From a virus: a DNA stretch of 35,860 nucleotides. Below are positions 7,868 to 16,668 of this stretch, one piece after another; within the stretch, counting starts at the first letter, position 1, and each line of letters starts with the position of its first letter. The position numbers and the translations under genes are program-made. Location: positions 1 to 35,860 of the IMG/VR virus record IMGVR_UViG_3300035682_000101, one strand, 5' to 3'. The notes beneath the pieces were generated by a model. It did not search any database. It had not been told where the DNA came from and saw only the letters and a program-made list of their open reading frames with translations.

Positions 7868-10491
7868 TAAGCAACCTCATCTGCTGTGGCGGAAAGTTCC
7901 GCAATTTCGATGTTGTACGTAGCGTCGAACCGCCGTAGCTGCGCCCTGAACTCAAACGCTCGCGCGCGAAACTCCGAAGCTTCCAAGCGCGCCCAGCTGG
8001 ACCAAGTGGGACTCCCAGCAGGATTATCGTCGGTCTGCCGCATTTCAACCCATGCATCTGCTTGGCCGCCGACAACGATATCATCAATGCCGAGCCATTC
8101 GTCTATGAGGTCTGTGCGACTATCCCATAGCGCGCTCTCGTTGATGACGGCGGCGAGGATGCGCCGCGAAAGCCTGACATTCTTTACTGTGCTTAGGTCA
8201 ATTCCAGCAGCAAATGCATAGCTGCCGACGCTTGCGCCGGTCGCGAGCTTTAACCGGCTAGCAGCGACAACGGTGTTCGTTTTCGTGCCGCTAAACGCAG
8301 TATGTTCTGTCGCTGTAGACAGGTTGGAAAACGTCAATGCAGTAGCCGAACGCGCCAAGATAGACGTCGCGCCAGCGGCATACACATGACCTGCGTCAAC
8401 AGCCTTAATGAGGTACGTGCCTGCAAGCATCGGCACCAACGCGAACGTTGCTTCGCCGGTTACGCTATCCGCGATAGTCGTAGCGTCGGACCACAGCGGC
8501 GACGCAGTCAGCGGCGTGTGGCGTATTTCAAATCTGCCACCCACGCGCACATCCAGATCGGGATGACGGTCCCAGCGCAGAAACGCCAAGCCGCCTACGC
8601 TTTGAATTGCGAGGCCAGTAACGTCCGCCGGAGGCATCGCCGCTAACGCGCCAACAAAACGACGCACACTAATCCATGGGCTGTTAGCTACATAACCGAC
8701 CGCGCGAACGCGGAAATCATAGGTATCCGCTGCTACGTCTTCGATTTCATGTTTGTTTTCGATGCCGCCGCCAACGTCGAGCCAATCACTAGACGCAGCC
8801 GTTTTCGCTTGAACCTCGTAACGCCGCACAAAGGCGCTAGGGCTGGCGCCCCAAATCAACTGGATGCGCGTGCGCACGCCCGCGCCATCGCGTGTGGCGT
8901 AGAGTTCCTCTGTCGTTTCAATCCCAGCAGGCGCGGGAATGGTAAAAGGGTTTACCAGATCTGTATCCGGCGCCAGCGGCGACGGAGACGCATTACCAAA
9001 CTGCCACTCGTAGCTCGTTGAGCTTTCTTCTCGGAGCGTCAGGTTGACGATGCCGCTGGCGGGGTCGAACGTCCATGAGACGATGCGAAATGGCTTGTTC
9101 GTCCATCCGAAATGGGACAACGTGACGTTCAGCATCTGCCAGACGGAATACCGCAGGCCGCTGTATTTCACAGCCACCCGAACAGTAAGCGCCTCGCGCG
9201 CCCGGCGCAGCGTGAGTTTGGCCAAACGCTGCGCGCGGATTTCGTCGATAGTAAACGGCCACTCAACGTCCGTTGTGATGGTCTCGCCGTCTGCCGTCAC
9301 TAGGGCAGCTTCGGCGTAAGGCGGAAACTCGGTTGCCTGCCAGTTTCTGGCGCTGCTGATAAACGTGCCGCGAACGGTGTTGAACAACTCGCGGCGGGGC
9401 GGCTTCGTGACCAGCTCAATCGGTCCGGCCAGGTCATCTGTCGTAAGCGTATCGGTCGCGGCGGAGTAGGCGCCTGCGTGCAGGCGATACTTTCCCGCTA
9501 CATACACCAGCGTGCCAGCGCAAGAGGTCAACATCTTGTCGATGATTTCGAGCGGCTTTTCGTCAAGCGAAAAGGTACCGTCCAACTCGTAACGCTTCTG
9601 AGTTGTTCCCGTTGCGTCGATGATAACCGCTTCGTCGCAGATATTTGCGGCCGCGATAAACGACGCAGTATCAATCTCGTCGGCGCTGCACGCCATTCCG
9701 TCCGCGCTTCGCAGATAATCTAGAATGCAAAGCGCCGGATTGTTGGTCCATCCGGATGTATTGGTGCGCGGGTCGAGGATGGTGTCACTGCCCTCGACCT
9801 CGACCGAGATCGCGCCCGGCCCATTGCCGAACACGTCGCGGTCAAACTGCAAGCGCAGATACATATAAGCGGTGCCGCGCAAGACGTGAGCGGAAGACCA
9901 CCCATCATTCGTCTCTGCAATCAGCTCGCTCGACGCCGCCGTCTGCGACCCGTTGAAGAAACGCAAGCGGACGAACGCACGCTCTGGTGTGTAGGGCCAC
10001 GCTACATACGGGCTGTAATAAGGCGCCACCTTGACGAAGCCGTTCCCGTTGTCGCCCGCCTCGCCGATGTCGGCGATAGGAATACGCTTGTCATTGATCC
10101 ACAGCGCGATGTGCCGCAGCACACGATGGCCGGCGACTGGCACGACGAGGTGCAGGTATTGCTTCTGGTCGCCGCTGCTGCTGGCGTAGACGATAGGGCC
10201 TGAAACGCGCGCTGTTCCGTAGACCATCTGGCGCGGCGCAATGCTGCTGCGGATGGTCTGCTTGCGCTCCTGCCCAGCGGCGACGGAACTTTTAGGCGCT
10301 TTCCCCACGCCAAATGCAGCGTTAAGGCCGTAGCCGACCGCCGTCGCGACAACGGCGCCAACAATTGACGAAACGAGCAGCATGCCCGCAAGGCCGAATG
10401 CTGTTTTTAGCGCCACACCCGCCACAACTAATGTTCCGTAAGACGCCGCCGCTCCGGCCACAGCCGCTATAATCGGGATCAAAGCCGGCAT
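7867..10491 (-). CDS. Host-specificity/central tail-tip protein (lambda J type)
   Basis: This is an 874-aa protein. The first 60 residues are hydrophobic and glycine-rich (LIPIIAAVAGAAASYG.. LLVSSIVGAVVATAVGYG). The QTIRSSIAPRQMVYGTARVSGPI segment is typical of the beginning of J-like tail-tip proteins. The middle region (about 270-500) fits the Phage-tail_3 domain. Then come fibronectin-like modules (RIQLIWGASPSAFVRRYEVQAKTA; GLAFLRWDRHPDLDVRVGGRFEIRHT). The protein would form the tail tip that plugs the tube and positions the fibres. It follows the DUF6950 gene by one base and precedes the fibres, the usual order. Confidence 0.85.
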   Translation of the reverse strand: MPALIPIIAAVAGAAASYGTLVVAGVALKTAFGLAGMLLVSSIVGAVVATAVGYGLNAAFGVGKAPKSSVAAGQERKQTIRSSIAPRQMVYGTARVSGPIVYASSSGDQKQYLHLVVPVAGHRVLRHIALWINDKRIPIADIGEAGDNGNGFVKVAPYYSPYVAWPYTPERAFVRLRFFNGSQTAASSELIAETNDGWSSAHVLRGTAYMYLRLQFDRDVFGNGPGAISVEVEGSDTILDPRTNTSGWTNNPALCILDYLRSADGMACSADEIDTASFIAAANICDEAVIIDATGTTQKRYELDGTFSLDEKPLEIIDKMLTSCAGTLVYVAGKYRLHAGAYSAATDTLTTDDLAGPIELVTKPPRRELFNTVRGTFISSARNWQATEFPPYAEAALVTADGETITTDVEWPFTIDEIRAQRLAKLTLRRAREALTVRVAVKYSGLRYSVWQMLNVTLSHFGWTNKPFRIVSWTFDPASGIVNLTLREESSTSYEWQFGNASPSPLAPDTDLVNPFTIPAPAGIETTEELYATRDGAGVRTRIQLIWGASPSAFVRRYEVQAKTAASSDWLDVGGGIENKHEIEDVAADTYDFRVRAVGYVANSPWISVRRFVGALAAMPPADVTGLAIQSVGGLAFLRWDRHPDLDVRVGGRFEIRHTPLTASPLWSDATTIADSVTGEATFALVPMLAGTYLIKAVDAGHVYAAGATSILARSATALTFSNLSTATEHTAFSGTKTNTVVAASRLKLATGASVGSYAFAAGIDLSTVKNVRLSRRILAAVINESALWDSRTDLIDEWLGIDDIVVGGQADAWVEMRQTDDNPAGSPTWSSWARLEASEFRARAFEFRAQLRRFDATYNIEIAELSATADEVA

Positions 10492-10492
10492 G

Positions 10493-10924
10493 TCAGATCA
10501 CCCAGGCGCGGAGCGCACGCGAAGCAGGCAGGAAGTGAAGCCGATCGACACCAGGCACCGCAACCGTATCGCCGAGGCACACGCCGCACATGCGTTGATT
10601 GCCGACCGCGACGAAAACCATGTCGCCGCGCTGCGCAAATGCAGGCGGGCACTCAGGAGCGCCGAACGTCGCCATCGTCGCGGCTACCCACGCCTCCAGC
10701 CCATTTGTCCCGATAATGGCCTCGGCCTGTTCCTCGGTCGCGTAAGCGCCGCGCACGGCCTTGGCGGGGTCGTCGCCGGTCAAGGCAACTACTGCATCAG
10801 CCGCAAGCGTGAAGCAGTCCTGTGCCCCCCACGCGAAGCCATTATTCCGCCGCTGCTCAACGAACTCTGCCAAGCGCTCAGGCCAGTCGTCCGCACGCGC
10901 GCGGATCGGTGCGGGGCGCGTCAC
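10493..10924 (-). CDS. DUF6950/NlpC-P60-like tail-tip protein
   Basis: This is a 143-aa protein with the NlpC/P60-type cysteine motif WGAQDCFTLAADAV (C37) and RGDMVFV, as in tail-tip hydrolases. The position normally holding the catalytic His (HxGI) reads MCGVCLGD, as in DUF6950 proteins, so peptidoglycan cleavage by the standard triad is doubtful. The start is GTG at 10922-10924, sharing GTGA with the upstream gene's stop. It lies between the tail-tip gene and the J-like gene, as in gene transfer agents and lambda-like tails. Its role is most likely in tail-tip assembly. Confidence 0.75.
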   Translation of the reverse strand: MTRPAPIRARADDWPERLAEFVEQRRNNGFAWGAQDCFTLAADAVVALTGDDPAKAVRGAYATEEQAEAIIGTNGLEAWVAATMATFGAPECPPAFAQRGDMVFVAVGNQRMCGVCLGDTVAVPGVDRLHFLPASRALRAWVI

Positions 10925-11496
10925 TGCGGCGGCGTCCAGTTAGAGCCTGGCCAGACGATATCTTTATCGACGGTCGCGGTCAGGAACTGAAAGCCGAGAT
11001 CACCAGGATAAGCGCGCTGCTGATCTTCGTTCGTGTAACGGCGCACGCGCGGACGTTCCCAGTCGGCCATCCGGTTTTCAAGACGAACTGTCACCGCGAC
11101 CGTCTCGCCGAGATCGACCGACATCTGATCCATGCGCCCGCGGAAAATAACTGGCGTCGTGCCGATGGGCGCACCGTTAGCGTCCGCTTGCACCGCGTAG
11201 ACCGTGGCAGGGCGCCCCTGGTATTCCTCTGTGAGCGCGATAGCGATGGCGTCAGGGGGCAGGCCAGTGATGCCGACCGACATGCCATAAGCGCGGGTTT
11301 CAGCGCCTTCTTCCATCGGGCTGATCGTGCCGAGCGCCCCGACACCTAAATAGGTCTCGCCGGCGATAACGATATCCTGCGGAGATCCGTTCCACCGTGC
11401 CGCGCCGGACGTAAACTCCAGCTTGACGGCATAGACTGGCGAGACGATTTCGCCAGTTACCGCCGTGAGATTGGCAGCCGCAAGGCCCCGGCTCAT
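10921..11496 (-). CDS. Tail-tip hub component (lambda L-like position)
   Basis: This is a 191-aa beta-rich protein. It begins MSRGLAAANLTAVTGEIVSPVYAVKLEFTSG and contains VTVRLENRMADWERPRVRRYTNEDQQRAYPGDLGFQF, a C-terminal pattern recurrent in tail-tip proteins encoded between distal-tail and NlpC-like genes. It may belong to the DUF2163-type hub proteins, although the family was not verified. It overlaps neighbours on both sides by 4 bases. The predicted role is structural, linking the distal tail ring to the tip. Confidence 0.65.
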   Translation of the reverse strand: MSRGLAAANLTAVTGEIVSPVYAVKLEFTSGAARWNGSPQDIVIAGETYLGVGALGTISPMEEGAETRAYGMSVGITGLPPDAIAIALTEEYQGRPATVYAVQADANGAPIGTTPVIFRGRMDQMSVDLGETVAVTVRLENRMADWERPRVRRYTNEDQQRAYPGDLGFQFLTATVDKDIVWPGSNWTPPQ

Positions 11497-12104
11497 ACGA
11501 TGGCCTCCACGATAGAGAGAGGCATTGAGCCGATAAGCGGCGGCCGAACGCTCATCTGGCCCTCGTCATCTGACGCCAACATGAAAACGCCGGTCGGCGT
11601 GGTGATCGTGAGTGCAGCGCCGTCAGCGCCAGCGCGGCGGATCGGAGGCGCGATAGATACAGAGGCGACGCCAGACCCGTTTGCAGTAGAGTTTGCCGTG
11701 ACCTGATGCAGTCGGCGCCTGCCCGTCGTGTCTGTGTAGGACAGCCAATCTCCAACAAGGAACGCCTCCGCGCTGGCGGACCATCCGCGCGTTGATAGCG
11801 TCGATCCGGATTGGCTGGCGCCGTTGATAACCGGCGTACCACCGCCTGTGGCGCGACGTGGACCGTGGACAGGCCCGTAAAAGAACCGCCCCGCCATGCC
11901 TCCAAGCGATGAGATGAAGGCTTCCAAGGTGCGGTAATCGGCCACAGACAGCGCGCCCCATGTCAGCGTCGCTTCCCACCGCGCGCCAGGCATGGCGAGC
12001 GTCTGCACCGTGCCGTCGAGCGGCGACGTGTGCGTTTGCGTGCGCGCGCGAAGGCGCCAGGTGACTTCGGACGGGTTTCTAATCGTTGGGAATGCCACGC
12101 TCAT
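11493..12104 (-). CDS. Distal/minor tail protein
   Basis: This is a 203-aa protein immediately after the tape measure gene, where the distal tail protein is normally encoded. MSVAFPTIRNPSEVTWRLRARTQTHTSPLDGTVQTLAMPGARWEATLTW is characteristic of minor tail proteins of this class. It continues with FYGPVHGPRR and a long beta-rich segment. ATG at 12102-12104 shares a base with the tape measure stop (TAATG). The expected role is in the ring connecting the tail tube to the tip. Confidence 0.7.
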   Translation of the reverse strand: MSVAFPTIRNPSEVTWRLRARTQTHTSPLDGTVQTLAMPGARWEATLTWGALSVADYRTLEAFISSLGGMAGRFFYGPVHGPRRATGGGTPVINGASQSGSTLSTRGWSASAEAFLVGDWLSYTDTTGRRRLHQVTANSTANGSGVASVSIAPPIRRAGADGAALTITTPTGVFMLASDDEGQMSVRPPLIGSMPLSIVEAIV

Positions 12105-13903
12105 TATCGGCGCCCCACGATCTTAGCCGCGCTGCCGCCGCGCTGGATGCTGTCTGCAAACTGCGCGATTGTTGATGCCGCGATGGCCTGCGCTTCCATT
12201 CGTGCGCGGGCCAGCGTGTTGGCGTCGGACCCGCGCGCGTCCACGTTGATGGTCGGCGAGAAGGTGATGGCGCCGCCGAGTGCGTTGTTGGGCACAATTC
12301 GGCCGTTTCCTGGCGCAGTAAAAAGTTCCGGGCCTCGCTCGCCGACAAGGTAGGTAGTCCCGCCGTACACTGATCCACCATCAGCGCGGGGGCCGCCAAA
12401 TGGGATGCTTACATTACCGCCGTTGGCTGCAATACCGCCACCGCCATTAAAGAAGCTGCCGAAATTGAAGTTGCCAATGCCGGCTGATATGGCGTTCGCG
12501 AGAGGCGCCGTGACCGTCTGTCGCAGGACAATCCTCGCAAGGTCCTGGATGATGCTTTGCAGCACATCCTTAAACTCCTTGCCCTTGAGGATCGCATCCT
12601 CGAAGGCTGAGCTGAACGTCATGCCGAGTTCGCGGCCCATCGTGCTGGTTTGCTCAACGCCTCGCTCAAGACGCTCAAACTCAGCTAGCGCGGCATCTGC
12701 CGATCGGCTGATGGTTTCATCAGGAATGGGGTTGCCTTCGCTGCGTGCGCGAAGCGCGACCTCTGTTAATTCTTCTAAGCGCCTCTGGTAGCGTTCTATT
12801 GGCGTTTCAACGCTGCGAGTTAGCTGGTCAATCTCGCGCTCTAACGCGGTGGCGCGCTGATTGCGAATGCGGTCAACTGCGCTACTTGGATCGCTGCGGT
12901 CTACAGCGCCGGAAGATCGGCTTGCAGGCTCGCGGTCAAGCCGAGCCAATGCTTCATCGCGTTCACGGCTTGCTTCAACTTCAAGCTCTTGCCTGCGCTG
13001 CGGCGTAAACAGTCCTTGCGCTTCGCCGCGCTGCAAATTTTCGACTTTTGTCTGGTAGTCCTGACGAATCCGCAGTCTGACATCAAGAGAGCGTTCTAGA
13101 TCCCGAGCCGCGTCACGGTCGGCGCCAGATGCCGCGCCACTGCGAGCGCCGGACATCCTTTGATCAAGCAAATCCAATTGCTCTGCTGTGCGGCGTATTT
13201 CTTCTTGAAGCCTATAATACTCTGAGGCGCGGCGGCGTATATTTTCCGGCAGAAATGTGTCGGGGTCAATTGCCTGCGCTGTGCGGACTTGCTCCATTGT
13301 AGGTTCAAGTTCATTCATTCGCTCAGCACGGGAAGCCTGAGTTGTGCGAAGCGAAGCGGCAGCAACAGAGTTGGTCGCGATTACAGCGTTGCGGGCTGCT
13401 GCCTCTAGCCTTTTGACGCGCTCAATCTGCGTTTCAAATAAGTCGTTTGTTGCCTTTGTTGCTTCATCTAGGCGCTTTTGCGCCTCTGCTAACTCGTCCG
13501 TCGCATCACGGCCCGCCAGCAACTGATAAGCCAACAGCCCGACAGTCAGCACCGCACCAGCGATGGCCCCGGCCGGCCCGAACACGCCAAGAAACTGCGA
13601 TCCCTGCTGAGACAGCGCAGTCAGCGCGGACGTGCCGCCCTGCACCTGCACGGCGAAATCTTGCAACTGGAAGCCGGCAGAACCGATGGCGTTTTGCATC
13701 CCGCCAAAATCGCGAGTTGCTGCTTGCGTGCCCGTCGAAATCTGCGACAGGCCGCCACCGCCACCAGTCGCGCGCTTCGCCGCAGCGTCAAGGCGGGTAA
13801 GCGCCCGCTCGCCCGCCTCGCCCATCGCGAGCAGCTGCGTGCGCACAACGTCAGCGTCGCGAACACTGAGGGAGAGCGTAATAGCCCTGCTAGAACCGCT
13901 CAT
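12104..13903 (-). CDS. Tail tape measure protein
   Basis: This is a 599-aa protein. Residues 78-130 contain the frequent tape-measure motif GFQLQDFAVQVQGGTSALTALSQQGSQFLG plus a hydrophobic segment at about 103-130 (VFGPAGAIAGAVLTVGLLAYQLL). Residues about 135-420 are charged and helical, forming a coiled coil. The C-terminal third (GKEFKDVLQSIIQDLARIVLRQTVTAPL, then FGSFFNGGGG) is another common motif. It sets tail length and is ejected on infection. At 599 residues the tail would be fairly short for a siphovirus. AGGGAGG lies just upstream of the ATG, and the gene follows the frameshifted chaperone ORF by 9 bases. Confidence 0.9.
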   Translation of the reverse strand: MSGSSRAITLSLSVRDADVVRTQLLAMGEAGERALTRLDAAAKRATGGGGGLSQISTGTQAATRDFGGMQNAIGSAGFQLQDFAVQVQGGTSALTALSQQGSQFLGVFGPAGAIAGAVLTVGLLAYQLLAGRDATDELAEAQKRLDEATKATNDLFETQIERVKRLEAAARNAVIATNSVAAASLRTTQASRAERMNELEPTMEQVRTAQAIDPDTFLPENIRRRASEYYRLQEEIRRTAEQLDLLDQRMSGARSGAASGADRDAARDLERSLDVRLRIRQDYQTKVENLQRGEAQGLFTPQRRQELEVEASRERDEALARLDREPASRSSGAVDRSDPSSAVDRIRNQRATALEREIDQLTRSVETPIERYQRRLEELTEVALRARSEGNPIPDETISRSADAALAEFERLERGVEQTSTMGRELGMTFSSAFEDAILKGKEFKDVLQSIIQDLARIVLRQTVTAPLANAISAGIGNFNFGSFFNGGGGIAANGGNVSIPFGGPRADGGSVYGGTTYLVGERGPELFTAPGNGRIVPNNALGGAITFSPTINVDARGSDANTLARARMEAQAIAASTIAQFADSIQRGGSAAKIVGRR

Positions 13904-13912
13904 GACGCCTCC

Positions 13913-14670
13913 CTACTCAGACCGCCGCGACGCCACGCCATGCCGGAACCCACCCGCGCATGCCGTGATGAGTTCCGCCGCGACCTGGCGCGGCACGCCG
14001 GACGCCGTGGCGAGGGCTACAGCGCCGGCGACGTCGATATGCGGATCATCCATGCCGCCAGCCCGGATGCAGGCTGTAGCGGCCTCTAAACAGGCCGCGC
14101 CGTCGATCGTCGCAGGCAGATTGACGACGCCCGGACACGCGCCGCAGCGCCCGGCAGGCTGGCGGTTGTGGTCTAGAGGCTTTCCAGGGCAGCCGTCGCA
14201 GTTTCGGGCGCCGCCTTTGCCTCGCCACTCGGCAAGCGCCCATGCCCGTTTTTTTCCGCGTCCAGTTCCTCGATGCCGAACGCAGCCCGGTACGCATCGC
14301 GAAACGCCGGGCCGAGCGCCTGGTGCTGCGCCAGCGCCTCGGCACACGCCACATCCCACGGCATAGCCTCGCCGTCGTCGTTGGCGACGCCTTCCCACGC
14401 GATGATGCCAAACCGCGCAAGTGCCTCGATTTCCCACTGCACGCCATTGCCGACCAGCGCGGAACGATTGGCGGCGGTAAACCCCACCGCGTCGAGAGGC
14501 TGGCCTGCGTCTGCCATCGCCTTCGCCTCGGTCTGTTCAGCGGCTGATCGGCGAATGGCCTCATACTGAGCGGCCTGCGCTACGGCGGTCGTCAGCGGGC
14601 GGACATGCACCCGAACGCCCGCCGGCAGATCCAGCCAAACAGGCGTTTTCTTAATCGTCAGGCGGATCAT
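13913..14670 (-). CDS. Tail assembly chaperone fusion (GT-type, -1 frameshift)
   Basis: This is the inferred product of a -1 frameshift at A AAA AAC (14248-14254). Reading starts at 14670 in the G frame for 141 codons. It then continues in the -1 frame for 111 more to the TAG at 13913-13915, giving about 252 aa. The T-type extension contains CDGC (about 160-163) and CGAC separated by 14 residues, a possible zinc-binding pair, followed by a helical domain (GVVNLPATIDGAACLEAATACIRAGGMDDPHIDVAGAVALATASGVPRQVAAELITAC). The extension frame has no good start of its own. By analogy with lambda G/GT, the fusion would bridge the tape measure and tube protein during assembly. It is absent from the virion. 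Confidence 0.8.
14173..14670 (-). CDS. Tail assembly chaperone (G-type, unshifted)
   Basis: This is a 165-aa helical protein between the tail tube and tape measure genes, the conserved place for the chaperone. It starts with ATG at 14668-14670, overlapping the tube gene's stop (ATGA). Near the end, EELDAEKNGHG is encoded by GAA AAA AAC, the zero frame of a canonical slippery heptamer. Ribosomes that do not slip end at 14173. The upstream portion (MIRLTIKKTPVWLDLPAGVRVHVRPLTTA) resembles the beta start of such chaperones. Confidence 0.8.
   Translation of the reverse strand: MIRLTIKKTPVWLDLPAGVRVHVRPLTTAVAQAAQYEAIRRSAAEQTEAKAMADAGQPLDAVGFTAANRSALVGNGVQWEIEALARFGIIAWEGVANDDGEAMPWDVACAEALAQHQALGPAFRDAYRAAFGIEELDAEKNGHGRLPSGEAKAAPETATAALESL
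14248..14254 (-). other. Slippery heptamer for programmed -1 frameshifting
   Basis: The minus strand reads A AAA AAC in the zero frame of the chaperone gene (codons GAA AAA AAC), an ideal X XXY YYZ site. Both tRNAs can re-pair after slipping back one base. The -1 frame then stays open for 111 codons into a conserved-looking domain. A downstream stimulatory structure was not resolved. Confidence 0.8.
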
Positions 14671-15620
14671 CCGGTATAAGCCGCCACTTGGTTCTTAAGC
14701 GTTACCTTGAGCAAACACGCTTCCGAAGCATCAAAGGCAGCCGTAAAGTTGAACTGCTGCGTGATACCGCTAGGCCCCTCGACAGCCGTGGTGATCGGCT
14801 CAAGGAAGCATCGCGGGTAAAGGAAAGTCACGCTGGTGTTAGCGTCGATGGTGTAAGCAAAGGAGATGCTGGCTGCCGTGTTAGCAATGGAGGCGGTGCG
14901 CAGCGTATGCGAGGCAAAACGCGCAGTAATGGACCCGCCGCCCGTGCTTTCGCCCGCGTCAATGCCGCCAATCCCCGTGCCGCTGCCGATCGTGGGGACA
15001 GGGGTAAAGCCATTGGAAAAACGAATGGTTCCTGCTGTCACACCAGCCAGCGCAGAACCGGCGCGCGATATGCTGCCCTGCGTTGCAAAGAACCGTGTGT
15101 ACGCTGTGACCACTGGCGTCCCGGCGGCAGAAGATCCAGCCAGCGCCTCTGACAAGCACATGATAGGCACGGTGGCCTGAGCCGAACCGTCAGGACCCAC
15201 GCCAATTTCGAAGCCGTTAGCGCGAGCGCCCGCGGCAACTTCGTACCGCGTCAAATCAAGAAAAGCCTTCTCGATTGCACGGGTCGTCAGCGTCGCGGCG
15301 CCTGACTTGAAGACGTGAGTGAAGTTGGTGGAGCCGCTGGATGTCGCGTCGCCCATCATCCATTGCAGCCACTTGCCAAAGTGGACAGTGTCCACCGGCA
15401 CAACCGCTTGCCCCTCAACACGCGCCACGCCTTGATAGGGGTCAGCTGCGTCGCGCGTCGTGCCGCTGGAAAGGATGCTATCGGCGTTGAGAGACGGCGC
15501 CGTGCCTACGCGAAGAGAGAAAGCCGGGAACTGGTCCCAATCGCCCGCCGGAGCTGTGCCTGCAACGCTTTCCTCTTTCCAGTAAAACCGGGCGCGGCTG
15601 CCCACTGCACCAAGCGACAT
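14667..15620 (-). CDS. Major tail tube protein
   Basis: This is a 317-aa beta-rich protein lying between the tail terminator (DUF3168) and chaperone genes, the standard place for the tube protein. MSLGAVGSRARFYWKEESVAGTAPAGDWDQFPAFSLRVG and VHFGKWLQWMMGDATSSGSTNFTHVFKSG are typical tube features. The second half (SITARFASHTLRTASIANTAASISFAYTID) is a further beta domain. A strong AGGAG (15629-15633) 8 bases before the ATG fits a highly expressed structural gene, in contrast to the coupled starts around it. Confidence 0.85.
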   Translation of the reverse strand: MSLGAVGSRARFYWKEESVAGTAPAGDWDQFPAFSLRVGTAPSLNADSILSSGTTRDAADPYQGVARVEGQAVVPVDTVHFGKWLQWMMGDATSSGSTNFTHVFKSGAATLTTRAIEKAFLDLTRYEVAAGARANGFEIGVGPDGSAQATVPIMCLSEALAGSSAAGTPVVTAYTRFFATQGSISRAGSALAGVTAGTIRFSNGFTPVPTIGSGTGIGGIDAGESTGGGSITARFASHTLRTASIANTAASISFAYTIDANTSVTFLYPRCFLEPITTAVEGPSGITQQFNFTAAFDASEACLLKVTLKNQVAAYTG

Positions 15621-15652
15621 GGCGCTTTCTCCTTACAATGATGGGTAGCCGC

Positions 15653-16084
15653 TTAAAGAGCGGCGGTTGTGGATGCTGACGTGAAGTCAAGCTGCGTCCA
15701 TGCGCGGGCGCGGGTCCAGTCGGTGTAGTCACCCGTCTCGCCCGCTAGCAGGATCGGCGCGAATAGCGCGCCGTTCGGCGTCCAGCCCTTGATCGCCGCG
15801 ACAACCTCCGCGATGCAGTCCGCCATGGCTTCGGATGCGTCCTGGCCGCGTTCATCCGAAGTGTTGCTTACTGCGATGGCGACGGCAAAACCCAACGTCA
15901 CGTCCTGCTCCAGGTCGGAAAGCATCGGATCCCCGACTTCCAGCGGCGCACGCACAACGAAGGCGTGCGGAACAGGGAAGTCATCTTGCATCAACGCATG
16001 CTTGAGGCTAGCGGCGCCTGCCACGCGGTTGCTGAAGATCGGGCATCCGCTCCGCAGGCGCGGGATGATGAGAGACGGCCTCAC
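15653..16084 (-). CDS. Tail completion/terminator protein (DUF3168)
   Basis: This is a 143-aa protein of the DUF3168 type (RPSLIIPRLRSGCPIFSNRVAGAASLKHALMQDDFPVPHAFVVRAP, then WTRARAWTQLDFT). It would cap the tail tube and join it to the head, like lambda gpU. It starts at GTG 16082-16084, overlapping the gp10-like gene by GTGA. A small inverted repeat (15648-15653 with 15659-15664) spans its stop codon and may separate it from the strongly translated tube gene. Confidence 0.75.
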   Translation of the reverse strand: MRPSLIIPRLRSGCPIFSNRVAGAASLKHALMQDDFPVPHAFVVRAPLEVGDPMLSDLEQDVTLGFAVAIAVSNTSDERGQDASEAMADCIAEVVAAIKGWTPNGALFAPILLAGETGDYTDWTRARAWTQLDFTSASTTAAL

Positions 16085-16668
16085 CGCGCCACCTGACGCA
16101 GCGCGGTAAGCACTTCGGCCTCAAGCTCCGCGAACGCCTTAGACGCCAGCGGCGACCAGACAGGACGCGGCGCCACGCGGCCGACGTTGCGCGACTTGCC
16201 GCCCTTGGTTGGCTGCGTCCGCTGGGCCGTGCCGAACTCAAGAAGATGCCGATGCGCGGCAAGGCGGCGGTTGCTAAACGTGATCGCCGTGTATCCCTTG
16301 CCCTTGCTTGGGTACTTTGTCCGCACGCCGCGCAGTAGATTGCCGGTAAACTGCGCGGGCGGTTGGCCCGGCGCAGAAGCCCTGTAAACGGCGCCAGATG
16401 CCGCCTGGCGCTGCGTGGTGCGGATGGTAGCCTTGCGCCCACCAAACAACTCCACGCGCTTCCTGACAACCTTGTAGCCCCCGCGCGTGAGGCGATACTG
16501 CTTGCCGCTGCCGGGCTGCGACAAAAGACGGATAACCTCGGCGCGATATTTCGTTGAAAGCTTGCGGACAGAAGCCTTGAGCGCGTCGTCCATGCGCCCG
16601 GCATCAATAGCCAGATCGAGAAACGCCGTGCGCCCGCGTGTGACGTTAAGCCCAACGCCGAGAGCCAT
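16081..16668 (-). CDS. HK97 gp10-like head-tail protein
   Basis: This is a 195-aa basic protein of the HK97 gp10/neck type: LDLAIDAGRMDDALKASVRKLSTKYRAEVIRLL and HLLEFGTAQR, the latter a typical family signature near the C-terminus. The ATG at 16666-16668 was chosen over GTG three bases earlier because a GGAGG run (16673-16680) sits at proper distance and the stop of the previous gene is shared (TGATG). It functions at the head-tail interface. Confidence 0.8.
   Translation of the reverse strand: MALGVGLNVTRGRTAFLDLAIDAGRMDDALKASVRKLSTKYRAEVIRLLSQPGSGKQYRLTRGGYKVVRKRVELFGGRKATIRTTQRQAASGAVYRASAPGQPPAQFTGNLLRGVRTKYPSKGKGYTAITFSNRRLAAHRHLLEFGTAQRTQPTKGGKSRNVGRVAPRPVWSPLASKAFAELEAEVLTALRQVAR

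Noticed and set aside
10493-10924. Active NlpC/P60 peptidase serving as endolysin
   Set aside because: The expected catalytic His position reads MCGVC and the gene is in the tail-tip cluster, so a structural DUF6950 role is more likely.
13913-14437. Independent gene in the chaperone -1 frame
   Set aside because: The N-terminal 60 residues are Arg/Gly-rich shadow sequence, there is no ribosome site, and the slippery heptamer explains the conserved-looking downstream part.
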